The position numbers and the translations under genes were made by a program. A stretch of DNA of 64,000 nt from Gari tellinella (Eukaryota > Mollusca > Bivalvia > Cardiida > Psammobiidae), in contig OV277861.1 in the NCBI GenBank assembly GCA_922989275.2, positions 41,914,623-41,978,622 of the forward strand, in the 5' to 3' direction. Under the pieces are notes generated by a model. That model did not search any database and was not told the DNA's origin. It saw only the letters and a program-made list of their open reading frames with translations. Shown here in pieces: positions 1 through 10,003 of the stretch (its first letter is position 1; each line of letters starts with the position of its first letter).

Positions 1-94
1 GGCTCCGTCCTCAGGATACTTGTCATAATGTGCATAGTAGTCAGCCGAGTCAAGCGATCCATGCGAACAATTTATTAATCTTTTCTTCTTGTTT

Positions 95-412
95 CTTCAT
101 TGAAGCTTCAATAGTTCTCATAAATTGCGATAAAACAAGCCTTAAGAAAGATTGCATAAAAATTGTGGCCTCTCGAGGTTAAACACTGTTAAAAAAGCCT
201 TTTCAGCATTTCAAAGGTAGATAACTCTTGCACTATTGGTCCGATTTCAATCATAATCAAACTCTTATGGTAATATACAATCTGAGCAAGTTACAGAAAG
301 ATTGGATTAAAATTGTGGCTTCTAGAGTGTAAACAACAAAATTGTTGATGCCGAAACACAAACATTCAAGTATTGCAAAAGCTCACCCTGAGCTAGCTCA
401 GGTGAGCTAAAA
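95..412 (+). mobile_element. 3' part of Helentron-like (pearl/HINE-type) repeat
   Basis: The segment ends in an imperfect hairpin (CTCACCCTGAGCTAG / CTCAGGTGAG at 384-405) followed by CTAAAAAA. The same 3' end closes the longer repeats at 21772 and 23150. The body (GATAACTCTTG, GTCCGATTTCAATC) resembles the repeat at 43188-44886. The 5' end lies outside the window or is decayed. The Helentron link is inferred from architecture. Confidence 0.5.
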
Positions 413-427
413 AATAAAGTACCAAGT

Positions 428-541
428 TATAGTCTACTTTCAGTCCGAATTATCGCTCAGCGGACTGTACATTCACTCCCCTAATCATTGAGGCAAACAT
501 TTTGACCAAGCTTACGAAGTTTTATGAAACGGGGCCCCAGA
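428..541 (-). mobile_element. MITE-N right-end remnant
   Basis: The stretch ends in ACGAAGTTTTATGAAACGGG then GCCCCAG, matching the right terminus of the better preserved N element at 30926-31423. Only this end is recognisable. Confidence 0.45.
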
Positions 542-632
542 ACAATTGCTCAGAGCTTTCAAAACTGAACATCAAAATTTATTCGTTTTGGTTGTGAATT
601 GAGGAATTTTGTGTCAAGTTTTGCTTATGGTT

Positions 633-815
633 GTTAAGAAATAGTATACTTGTACTTATCATTTACAAACAGTGTACCTGTGAGGATTACACTTGTCCAA
701 TGAAATCAGGGTCTACACTGTTTGTCATTTTGAAACATAGTGTTAAAATCAACCCTAAATAGTCAAACATAGCATAGACTTATTTTGAAATTGGAGTTGT
801 GCTTTAAAAGAGTTA
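633..815 (-). mobile_element. old MITE-B remnant
   Basis: Contains the B-family landmarks in order: CAAACAGTGTACCTGTGAGG, ACACTTGTCC, GGGTCTACACTGTTTGTCAT, AATCAACCCTAAATAGTC, GAAATTGGAGTTGT and a terminal AGAGTTAA. Half of the central hairpin is lost. Confidence 0.6.
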
Positions 816-974
816 ATGGAAGGTGGTAGATTAATGCAGGGCAAAGGTAAGACAGGAGCTTTCTGCATTACTTTTGTCCTACATTAGTCACAACCTTCTT
901 GCTTATTCATTGAATAGCTGCTGAACACAGGTGTTAACCGTCTACTCCATTGAGACACATTTTTACGCATTTAA

Positions 975-1201
975 CCCTTTCCCCCATAAGAGCGACTTTT
1001 AGCGTATAAATTTATTTTATTCCTCCGCTGAAGAAAATAGTTCCAGTTTATACCCTCATGAACAATAACCATTACAAATATTTTATATAGTATTGCAGAT
1101 TTTAGCTTAAAGCAGGCTGAAAGTAAAGCAGAATGTGCCTTAAGGCACACTCTGCTTTACTTTCAGCCTGCTTTAAGAGGTAACCAGGCTATGAGGTAAA
1201 G
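975..1201 (+). mobile_element. MITE-A
   Basis: TTAA-flanked element with ends CCCTTTCCCCCATA and AGGTAAAGGG. Its centre is a near-perfect palindrome (about 1106-1175) whose arms read AAAGCAGGCTGAAAGTAAAG and whose apex is CCTTAAGG. The TTAA duplication and CCC ends suggest mobilisation by a piggyBac-type transposase (inference). Confidence 0.8.
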
Positions 1202-1517
1202 GGTTTATGTATTTCTCTACTGAAAAAAATAATTCCAATTAAAACAGTCAAGAATGTGTATCATAAGAAATACTTTTAGTTCACCTGAGCCGAAGTCTTA
1301 GGATGAGCTATTGTGTGACTCTGGTCAGGGTTAAAATTTCTAGATCAATACCTCATATTTTTAGATCGATGTAAACTAGGTGTTGATCTGGTAAATTGTC
1401 TCCTGGAGTCAGGATATGATTGAAATACTGTTAAAAATAAAATGACTTATGGTATACCTTACTTTAAATAGTAACAAAATTGCCGTTGAAAACTGTCTTA
1501 CGCAGGTCATGTGACCA

Positions 1518-1549
1518 ATCCATAATGGCCCAGTGGGCCGATTATGGAT
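1518..1549. repeat. short perfect hairpin
   Basis: ATCCATAATGGCCC and GGGCCGATTATGGAT form a stem around a 4-base loop. It lies in otherwise featureless DNA and may be related to the CCATAATGGC motifs in the palindrome at 2081-2200. Confidence 0.5.
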
Positions 1550-2080
1550 AATCGCCCCTCGAAGTTTTTCACGTGCAACTTGTTGATGTTAGCAACTTAG
1601 ATCTATTTAAACATGGCAGGAGAAGGGAGTTGGCGCCGTTGTCAAATCATATTCTATAACTTGAATGCTGAGACAGAAGGGTTTTAACGTAAAAGGTACG
1701 GTTCCTATTTATACAATCGCCAAGTCTTAATTATGTGTGTCACAATGTAAATGACTGGAGGTTGTTAATGTTATTCAAAATGACAGTTATGACGTCATCA
1801 TTTCACGCCATCCATCGGAAACTTCACAAAATAAAAACGTCGTCAAAATGTAGAGTTTCACTCGATAGCATAGATCTAGCGGTTTTTACATTCTAGATCT
1901 ACTACAAATTTTCTGCGTGGGCTAAACTTCCCCATAACCAACTGAGATCTTACGATCTGAGCATTTCTGAAAGATCTAGAGCTGCCCCTATCGTTTCAAA
2001 TTTGTGAGCAGTTGATAGCAGTTAAACGATGTTTGAAACCACGTCATTTGCTTGAAGATATACAATAAAAAGGTCAAAAC

Positions 2081-2200
2081 ATGACCTAGGCGTGCCTTCT
2101 GTCCATAATGGCACGCCTGGTATCACAATAGCCCTTGGGCCATTATGACACCAGTTGTGCCATTATGGGCAGAAGGCACGGCACGCCACGCCTAGGTCAT
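2081..2200. repeat. 120-bp GC-rich palindrome
   Basis: Starts ATGACCTAGGCGTGCCTTCT and ends CGCCTAGGTCAT. The arms pair through GCACGCC and CCATAATGG motifs to a centre near 2140 (TAGCCCTTGGGCCA). It looks like the core of a fold-back element, but I could not define outer ends or target duplications. Confidence 0.55.
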
Positions 2201-2285
2201 ATTTTAACCTCTTATTAAAACCCTATATTGACAACAACAACTTCAAAACTAGAAATGGGTTAAGCTTCATGGAGTAAATGGTTAA

Positions 2286-2524
2286 CTCATTACCCCTGTT
2301 TCTTGTATTGAAGATGGGTGACTGCACTTAAAGCAGGTTGAAAGTAAAGCAGAATGCGCCTTAAGGCACATTCTACTTTACTTTCAGCCTGCTTTAAGCT
2401 ATCTTTTACTAGAATAAAAAAAATGTTTCTTATGATAGATATTTAGGACTGTATAAATTGGAACTATCTTCTTTAGTGGAGTAATAATTTTAAATCGTAA
2501 AAAGGCGTATTTATGGGGTAATGG
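2286..2524 (-). mobile_element. MITE-A
   Basis: Flanked by TTAA at 2282-2285 and 2525-2528. One end reads CTCATTACCCC and the other GGGGTAATGGG. The central palindrome with apex CCTTAAGG is intact. Confidence 0.8.
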
Positions 2525-2583
2525 GTTAAGATGTGCATGAATGAATGAAATGGGCAAATGCCAGCTTATGGCTGAAATATCTA

Positions 2584-2792
2584 CAGCAAACCTCTCTATT
2601 ATGACCACTTAATTGTGGTAATTATTAGGGTGTTTACTATATAGGTGACCGCTTAAAGCAAGGTGACAGTGAAACAGAAAGCTCCTTTAGGCACTTTCTG
2701 TTTCACTGTCACCTTGCTTTAAGCTACCACCTGTCTTATACAATCAATTAGCCTTGGTTTTAGTGGTCGTAATAGTGAGGTTAATTTTACTG
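2584..2792 (+). mobile_element. MITE-H, intact copy
   Basis: TA-flanked (2582-2583, 2793-2794) with inverted ends CAGCAAACCTCTCTATTATG and its complement near 2761-2792. The central hairpin (about 2653-2722) has arms AAAGCAAGGTGACAGTGAAA and differs from, but resembles, the MITE-A hairpin. TA target and CAG ends suggest a Tc1/mariner-type MITE. It is the empty reference for the interrupted copy at 6322-15803. Confidence 0.75.
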
Positions 2793-3067
2793 TAATTCTG
2801 CTGTGTATAAAATGTGATATCCGTGGCTTTGTAAGGCCATGAATGGGCTGTGTATGTGATACATTGTTGTTTTTGTAGCCCCTTGTCCTTATATGAATAT
2901 GTTTGGTATCATACTAAGCATTTGATTGAATAGTGAAAATAAAGAATTGTGATTCGAGTAGATGAAACTTGCCTCATTCTTGAATAACCAGACTGTTTCA
3001 ACTCTCATGTCTTGTCCATATGCCCTACAGGCTAACCAGTGATAAGAGAGTATTTAATCCTTTCCTC

Positions 3068-3351
3068 CAAGGACCGCCTTACGAAACGTAGTACGATAAA
3101 AACGGTCATAGGTCAAAACTTTAAAATACATCTAATTTCTGATTTCTCCGTCTAATCCTGTCTTGTGACATCTCTTTGGAATCGTCTTTTCAAGACGATT
3201 CCAAAGATGTCAAAAGACAGGATAAGATGGAGAATTAAATAATAATTTAGAATTTTAGAATCTGATTTACGACAATATTTATCATGACAATATTTGTCAT
3301 ACATTTAGTAAGACGGGCCTGTTTCGTATGACGCGCCCCAGGAGCTTCTCT
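3068..3351 (+). mobile_element. MITE-N
   Basis: Near-inverted ends (CTTACGAAACGTAGTACG and CGTATGACGCGCCCC) surround a palindrome with GGAATCGTCTTTTC / AAGACGATTCC at its centre (about 3178-3204). A second copy at 30926-31423 shares AATCCTGTCTTGTG and the same centre. Confidence 0.6.
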
Positions 3352-3440
3352 GGCCAAGCAATTATAGTAAGTGTGACTGACAATAATTTAGCTCCTCACT
3401 GCTGTGGGTTCGAATCCCAGTCTGAGCTTTATACCACGTC
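3352..3440 (+). repeat. possible tRNA-derived SINE head
   Basis: GGTTCGAATCCC (about 3406-3417) is a good Pol III B box, and TGGCCAAGCAA (about 3345-3356) is a weak A-box candidate. No SINE tail or target duplication was found downstream, so it may be a truncated SINE or a tRNA remnant. The DNA from 3441 to 3744 has no recognised feature apart from a diverged internal repeat of CTGAGCAAAYRACTGCACC. Confidence 0.35.
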
Positions 3441-3744
3441 TGCGTCCAGGACTTGGATATCATAAACTGAGCAAATAACTGCACCTACAGTCACGAATAT
3501 GAGACGAAACTTTATATGCTGATGTGCATAAATGAGTAGACTGCTATGCACCACAGTTTGGTGGCCTTGACATTTGACCTTGACCTCTAGGGTCAACGTT
3601 AAGGTTTTGTGTTAGTCTATTCTGAGCAAACGACTGCACCAACGGTCACAAAACTTCATATGCTGATGCGCCTCAAGGAGAAACTTTATATGTTGTCGAT
3701 GTATTTGAGCTGTTTAAGGTTACAACAGAAACCTGTTGATTAAC

Positions 3745-4406
3745 TTAAAAGTCAATTAAGGTAAATATCTACCAAACGCTGAATTAATTTCCAATCAGAC
3801 TGAGGGGAGATTTTTATCTAGTTCTGATTTGATTTGGTTGCTTAGCAACTTTAGAACACTAGTGAAAATCCATGACTAGTGTTCTTAATGATGTTGCCAT
3901 GGAAACATGAACATCACATGTCATCATGACATGCTGTCATCTTAAAGAGAAATCATTACTAATTATTAAACATTTGGAATCAATTGTTCAGCTAAATCAA
4001 GTTTTAGTAAAATGACAGATGTGTAATAATGAAACTTAAGTTGTTGAAAACACCATCTCCATTGCTTTCCATATGATTAACATAGAAAGCAATGGAGATG
4101 GCATTTTCAACAACTTAAGTTTCATTATAACATATCTGTTGTTTTACAAAGTTTGGATTTAGCTGAACAGTCGAAAATGTTTAATAACCATTAAAGCTTT
4201 CTCCTTAAATTGATAGCATGTCTTGATGCCATGTGATGTTCACGTTCCCATGGCAACATTATTAAGAACACCAGTCATAGATTTTCAGTAGTGTTCTAAA
4301 GTTGCTTAGCAACCGAATCAAATCAGAAATAAGTAAAATTTCACATCTCAGTCTGATCGGAAATTAATTCAGCGTTTGGTAGCTATTTACCTTAATTGAT
4401 TTTTAA
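3745..4406. mobile_element. fold-back element, two ~325-bp arms
   Basis: The left arm 3745-4069 and right arm 4085-4406 are inverted copies with scattered mismatches around a 15-base spacer (TATGATTAACAT region). The outer ends are TTAAAAGTCAATTAAGGTAA and its near complement. Almost the whole element is inverted repeat. It ends in the TTAA that a MITE-C also uses as its left target duplication. Confidence 0.85.
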
Positions 4407-4612
4407 CCCTTAGCCTGCCACTCACGACTATAGCTCCATATGCAAACAGCTTGGATCCGGATGAGACGCCGAGTAACTCGGCGTCTCATCTGGATCCAAG
4501 CTGTTTGACACTCGGACAACATTTTCAGCAATTTTGAGCAACTTTGAAGCACTTTGAAACTTGAAGCAGACGAGAAATATAGCAGACGACAATTTATTTG
4601 GCGGGCTAAGGG
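4407..4612 (+). mobile_element. MITE-C
   Basis: TTAA-flanked (4403-4406, 4613-4616) with ends CCCTTAGCCTGCCACTC and GGCGGGCTAAGGG. The asymmetrically placed hairpin (about 4447-4510) has arms AAACAGCTTGGATCCGGATG and apex CGAGTAACTCG. Confidence 0.85.
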
Positions 4613-4901
4613 TTAAGTTAATTGACAGGTTCCTGTTTACCATAAACAGCTCAAATACATCAAAAACGTATAACAGATTTCCAGGGTGGGAACTTATTTA
4701 TGGCCCACAACTGTATAACAAAAGTGCTCAGGTGAGCTACACACATTTAGTCTCAAACTGCTAGCTAGAATATAAAAGAAGATACTAGGTGATAACAAAA
4801 CAGATTTTATTTCGATAAAATGGAATAAATTGAATCCAGGTTATAACAGTTATAATATGTGCAATACTAAACTTCCTGTTCGTTGAGCAACCATTCAAAT
4901 G

Positions 4902-5430
4902 ATCTCTTTACCCAATAGCCTGTTTCTAGTTTAAAGACGGGTAATCACTTAACCCATTTCCCCATGGCCAGTTTCTAGTTTTAAAGAAAGGTGACTGCTT
5001 AATGCAGGCTGAAAGTAAAGCAGAATGTGCCTAAAGGCACATTCTGATTTACTTTCAGCCTGCTTTAAGCTGCCATCTACAAGGATATAAAAATATTTCT
5101 TACAGTATATAACCATGACTGTATAATGTGGAACTTTTTCACTTGAGAGGAGGAATAAATTAAAAGCATAATAAGGTGTATTTATGGGGAAATGGAAACC
5201 TATGACTTCATACAGATACACATTTAATTCCTCCACTGAAGAAAATAATTCCACTCTTTACACCGTAGTCATGAATAATCATAAGACATATTTGCTCTAT
5301 TCTTGCAGATGGTAGCTTAAAGCATGCAGAAGGTAAAGCAGAATGCACCCTAAGTGCAAATTCTGCTTTTCTTTCAACCTGCCTTAAGTGGTCACCTGTC
5401 TTTAAATTAGAAACAGGCTATGGATTAAAG
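4902..5430 (-). mobile_element. two or more tandem/nested MITE-A copies
   Basis: A truncated left end (TTTACCCAATAGCCTGTTTC, from 4908) is followed by a copy starting at a TTAA near 4947 with its palindrome at about 5002-5068, then a second hairpin at about 5310-5388. A further end fragment (AGAAACAGGCTATGAGG) lies at 5464-5480. Confidence 0.7.
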
Positions 5431-5649
5431 TATTAAAGTCACAGTTACCTCTCTTCATAAGTAGAAACAGGCTATGAGGTAAAAGGTTAATAGTAATTTT
5501 TTCATCTTTAACAATTTGTTATCTGTTAGTTCTGAAATTAGTATTCTTTAAAATTCCTTTTCAAAATAGGGCCAGAGTGTCAGCCTGTTTGGATCCTGAT
5601 GAGACACCATGCAAGTCACTTTGAGTCTTATCTGAATCCAAACTTTTAA

Positions 5650-6181
5650 AGCGACTGAGATGGTGCATTAAAAATAGTAATTTGTAAATATGTGTCAAAC
5701 GCTTATATAAATGGTAAAGAATTAGTTTAGGATAAGAAATTCTGTTTAAAAAAATGTATTTCAATAAAAAAAAATATTGGTCTCTGGTGGGATCCGAACC
5801 CAGGGCCCGGCATTGGCGGACAGAAGGCAAAATAGGGGAAACCGTTTAGACCAATGGACCACGGAACTATCCACGTTTATCTCGGATTGATTTAACGTAT
5901 TTCAATGTGTAGCGCTCGAAAGTGCATACACTTCGTAAGTCGGCTCGTGTTTATGTCTGAGCCCGTGTAGAGAAGCAACAACAACAACTATACCGTCTAC
6001 TAGTCGGTATAGAAAAACGATGGAAAATATCTAAAAATCTAAGATTCGGTGACGATTCTTGAGACTTTTTTTGGACTGATCATATTTTTTTAATGTCAGA
6101 AGCCAAATAATGCCACAAATTTGCTTTTATTTGAGTATTTTATTTTATTTTGACAAGTACACCATCCGGTTGCGAGTCCCT
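5650..6181 (-). mobile_element. MITE-I carrying a tRNA-like sequence
   Basis: TTAA-flanked (5646-5649, 6182-6185). The right end reads CACCATCCGGTTGCGAGTCC and the left end is its degenerate complement. A second copy in the opposite orientation lies at 29938-30475. About 530 bp, non-coding, with a Pol III-like unit inside. Confidence 0.8.
5781..5869 (-). tRNA. tRNA-like pseudogene inside MITE-I
   Basis: Read on the minus strand it has an A-box-like TGGTCCATTGGTCTAA and a B-box-like GGTTCGGATCCC, spaced as in a long-arm tRNA. The acceptor arms do not pair well, so this is probably a tRNA-derived promoter module rather than a working tRNA. Confidence 0.45.
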
Positions 6182-6340
6182 TTAAGAAAGATAATCATGG
6201 CTTTGGTGCTAGCATGCAAAGAGTACACCAATGTGTTTATTATGAAGTTATAACCGTCTTGCAGACATCCCTCAAGATATGTGTTAAAAAGTTGAACTGA
6301 AATGCATGGAAAACCTGCAAACAGAAAAACCTCTCTATTA

Positions 6341-6579
6341 CAGTGGAGAAAACGTTCCCAATAAACGCGTTTACGCTAAAACTATTATTTGCAGTGCAAA
6401 CAGTTTGGAGCCAGATCAGACGCCGGGTGACCCGGCGTCTGATCAGGCTCCAAACTGTTTACAACCAAGATAAACATTAATTATCAGAATTGTCAAAAAG
6501 TTGTACTTTTCTACGTTTTAGTGTTTTGCGTTTGCGTACGTTTGCGTTTAAACGGGAAAGAATAACAGATTCTCCACTG
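6341..6579 (+). mobile_element. MITE-F, nested in MITE-H
   Basis: TA-flanked (6339-6340, 6580-6581) with ends CAGTGGAGAA and TTCTCCACTG. The central hairpin (about 6396-6461) has arms AAACAGTTTGGAGCCAGATC and apex CCGGGTGACCCGG. The interior also carries GTTTGCGTACGTTTGCG. Confidence 0.85.
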
Positions 6580-6939
6580 TACCATCACTACTAAATTGTG
6601 CTAATTATTAAGTATTTACGACAGGTGACTACTTAAAGCAAGGTAGCAGTAAAACAGAACGCTCTTACAGGAGATTTGTTTTACTGCCATCTTGCTTTAA
6701 GCTGACAGCTGCCTTTCACTCATTCACCTCTGAAACTTTTAATGGAAAATTTCTATTTCAAAATATGTCAAGTCCATTTTTAACAATTTGGGGATGATTT
6801 TAACAATATATTTCAAAATAACAAACAGTGTTTACCCTGGTCAGAGGGCTCCCTTAGGGAACCCTCTGATCAGGGACTTCAGGGTACGAGGGATGTTCAA
6901 ATTGAAATGCAACTCAGATTATATTTGGATCAGATTTTA

Positions 6940-7925
6940 GAATAGCTTTAAACCAATTACATTTGTAATGGATTCCTTCAAAGTACTCGCCTGCGTGTGC
7001 TATGCACAGTTTAAGCCTTTTGATCCAATTTTTTAAGGCATTTTCGTAGTCCTTTCTTGGTATACCATTGAGACACTGGAATATAGCTGAGCCAAGAGCT
7101 TTTCTTGTTTTATATTTTCTTCATGTGAGGTACTTTTTGAGTTTCCGAAACAGGAAAATGTCACAGGGGGCAAAGTCAGGTGAATAAGGAGGATGTAGAA
7201 GCTCGACTACTTTTTCCTGCCTCATAAACTCACGTACAATGGCAGACATGTGGCAAGACACGTTGTCATGCAATAACCTAACACCCGACAAACCCGTTGC
7301 AGACCTTCGCTTGTTGAAGTATTTTTTCAATTTCTTGAGAACAACCCCTCTGTAAAACTTGCTATTGACCGATTTTCCTTTCTGGTGAACAATTTGCAAA
7401 GCAAGTCACTGATTTGTGAAGAAAATAACATATAACAGTAGCTCTTTCTCCAATATTGTGTGAAAAAAATTGTAATTTGCGTACATCTTAAGCAACCTTT
7501 TAGCAGTTTTTACCCGGAGGCGTTTCTGCTCCTCTGTGAGCAGTTGGGGTATCCATCGTGCAGATATTTTTTCAATTTAAGATGTTTCTTCAAATGGTAT
7601 GAGCAGCTCCTATTGAGATCCCTACCTTTCAGGCTATTTCCCTAACAGTAAATCTTGCATCTGTTTATACAATATCCTGGATTTTTCTACCATTTCTTGG
7701 CTGGTTGCTGTCCGCATACGGTGGTCACAGTGTGCATCTTGAAAAGACGTAATTCCACATGTAAACTTCTAGCACCACCTAGTTACTGAGGCATAAGACA
7801 GCTCACCAGGTTCATAAATGGAGCATATTTCATGAAATATCTCTTTTGCACCTATACCAAGAAAACAGATGTTCTTGATATAGGCCCGTATTTCGGTAGC
7901 GAACGCAGACTTTTTCCTAACCATT
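6940..7925 (-). pseudogene. mariner transposase pseudogene
   Basis: The reading starts at an ATG complementary to 7923-7925 (MVRKKSAFATEIRAYIKN) and runs toward lower coordinates with several stops and frame changes. The N-terminal helix-turn-helix region is degraded. The longest open stretch (7121-7399) has the catalytic-core signatures LLHDN and HPPYSPDFAPCD, where mariner transposases carry the second and third acidic residues. Further down, WIKRLKLCIAHAGEYFEG matches the usual mariner C-terminus. In-frame stops make it inactive. It was probably dead or died after the large insertion just upstream of its start codon. Confidence 0.85.
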
Positions 7926-8048
7926 TTATCATTAGTATATACGAGTATACAATGTGTCTCGGTGTGTAGTTAAAGCTAGACTGGACTGATTTACACAAAA
8001 CTGGTATCGACTGAAAGATAATTGATGCCCCTTGGCCACCCAGGTAAT

Positions 8049-8283
8049 AGTTGTTATTTTGATTTTATATCCAAATAACAACATTTATTTTTGCAAAGGT
8101 GAATGCGTGCCTAAGTGTCTTTACTGGTCAGTTCGTACATCGGATTGCCTCGTAGATGTATCCAGGGACGCTCTGTTATGAGTTATCATGCGGAACACTT
8201 CCGGTCAGTCCTCATATAAAAGGCTCAAGCACATGGTCAACGGCCTCACTTTGACCAAACGCTGCGCGGTAAACACTTGTTAA
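8049..8283 (+). repeat. module A, copy 1 (left end)
   Basis: By eye identical to 11874-12108. It opens with a 10-bp stem (GTTGTTATTT / AAATAACAAC, 8050-8082) and carries TATAAAAGG at 8215. Confidence 0.85.
8215..8222 (+). promoter_or_regulatory. TATA box candidate in module A
   Basis: TATAAAAG sits about 65 bp before the end of the module. It is followed at 8332 by a short open frame (MPGGKWRKRKATPAWEN) that runs into CAGGTAATG, a splice-donor-like sequence. The twin copy is at 12040-12047. This looks like an element promoter, but transcription is unproven. Confidence 0.4.
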
Positions 8284-9307
8284 AGAAGCTCTTTTAAAGG
8301 ACGCCTTCAGTATTGATACAATAATACAAGCATGCCAGGCGGAAAATGGCGAAAGAGAAAGGCAACGCCAGCGTGGGAGAATGCTATATACCTTCGTTAC
8401 AACTTATTCCAGGTAATGCGAGAATAACCGGAGTTATCGACTTGGGGGAATTGATTGAGTCGGCTACCCATCACATGTGGTCTGCCGTGTTATTGGCGAC
8501 ACGCTCTCTTACTTGACACATCTTGACAGTTTATTTATATTTTCGGCCTGGGCTAATTCGCATACAGCGAGAGGTTACGGAATCTCCGGTCAGGGCTAAT
8601 TTGCTACCCTTGGTCGGTCCGGCTAACCCTGACTGATCAGCCCTTTACATGTAATCTGGTAAAATACTGCGTATATATATTAAATGGACAGATGTGTCCA
8701 CAATTTATGCATCTATTCAATTATGTTCGCTCCTACACGCACAAGGTTTGCAAAACTTAGGATGGTTGTATCTGGTGGCTCTCGGTTTTAGATTGGTAGT
8801 ATGCGCGTGTTTTTTAGACCTGCCCAACAAATGGGGAACCAGCCCTTTTGGCGCGGAACCAGTCATTTCTTAGCTGTCAAGGTCCAAGATTCTGAAATTT
8901 TACCAACTCGCTGAAAGTTCGCTGCAGTTTGTCAGTAGTCAGGCTATTTCACCCACAAAGTTGAACTCGCTCCTCGAAATGCTCGGCGGTTTTGTAAGTA
9001 GCGAGTTAGTAAAGAATTGCGTACGGGTTCAGCTGGCTTAATCGTTTGGAATTTCGAGGAAATCTACTTCTTGCGTTACTTCCGAAAATCAATATCTATG
9101 CCTGTGAGGTGCTGTAAGGTTAGTTTAGTCTCATTAGCAACAAAATTAGAAGATCCGTAAAGGACACCGGTCGGTACAATAAAAAACAAAAATGATAAGT
9201 TCGGATTGGTTGAATGGCTTCAAAATCGGTACCCCTTCAAAATTGTTCAATATATCCGGTTGGATTCGTGCCTAAAAGATAAACTGAAGTTTCGACGAAA
9301 CATTCAG
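8284..9307. other. interior X of unit 1, first part, unidentified
   Basis: Moderately GC-rich single-copy DNA without a convincing long reading frame, apart from the short MPGGKWRKRK frame at 8332-8412. No known domain was recognised. Confidence 0.5.
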
Positions 9308-9320
9308 GAGTCGGGCATAT

Positions 9321-9597
9321 TTGATTTGATTTGTTTTGATTTTACGTCGCTTTCAACAGTATTTCAGTCATCGCGACGTCCAGCTAATTATAGGTGGAGG
9401 AAGACCCCAGAAGTCCTTTTTGCACTGTTTAAGGCACAAATCGGCAACTGGGTAGAGCCACCGACCTTCCGCAAGCCAGCTGGAAGGCTTCCTCACATGA
9501 AAAATCCGGGCGACCCTACTGGGATTCGAACTCACAGTGGTGAGGAGCTTGGTGATGTAAGTCACTGTGACTATACCACTAGGCCACGGAGGCCCCT
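9321..9597 (-). mobile_element. tRNA-derived SINE with intact target duplication
   Basis: Flanked by a perfect 13-bp duplication GAGTCGGGCATAT (9308-9320 and 9598-9610). On the minus strand it opens GGGGCCTCCGTGGCCTAGTG (A box), has B box GAGTTCGAATCCC, then a body with GGAAGCCTTCCAGCTGGC and GGTCTTCCTCCACC, and ends in an ATCAAAACAAATC tail. The body resembles the conserved domain of broadly distributed metazoan SINEs (MetaSINE-like, from memory). It creates the spurious 157-codon frame at 9206-9679. Confidence 0.85.
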
Positions 9598-9623
9598 GAG
9601 TCGGGCATATGGATTAGTTCACA

Positions 9624-9996
9624 CACAGAATTATACACGGACGGAATCGAAACCGTGCGCTATATCGTTAATCTCGTGAGGCGCATACGAGACTCGCGAG
9701 ACTTGATAAGAGATTGTCTATCGGTAGTCATTATGATAAATGTGTGATTTCGAAGCATTGTGCATATATTCCCCATGCATTGATAAGAATGTCCACCAGG
9801 TCGATTAAATCCTATAAAATGTCATTAAAAATACTCGAGTCGGTAAAATTCACGCCAAAAATGGTGGACATCGAGGCAAAAAAGTGAAGATGTTGTCACA
9901 TGACACATAATCTCGCAACATTCAACCGTCGCGAGAGCTCAGATGCTCGCCTATTCAACTTCGCTTAGTTGCTATTCCGGTTTGTATAATTTTGTG
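9624..9996 (+). mobile_element. MITE-J
   Basis: Inverted ends CACAGAATTATACACGGACG and complement (GTATAATTTTGTG to 9996), flanked by GTTCACA (9617-9623, 9997-10003). An inverted-orientation relative lies at 50649-51026. The 7-8 bp duplication and CA ends suggest a hAT-type MITE. Confidence 0.8.
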
Positions 9997-10003
9997 GTTC
10001 ACA

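Noticed and set aside
7460..7645. 61-codon plus-strand frame
   Set aside because: It is antisense to the mariner transposase pseudogene.
9206..9679. 157-codon plus-strand reading frame
   Set aside because: It runs through the antisense of the SINE at 9321-9597 and its flanks; the GDPTGIRTHSGEEL part is a translated tRNA-like head.
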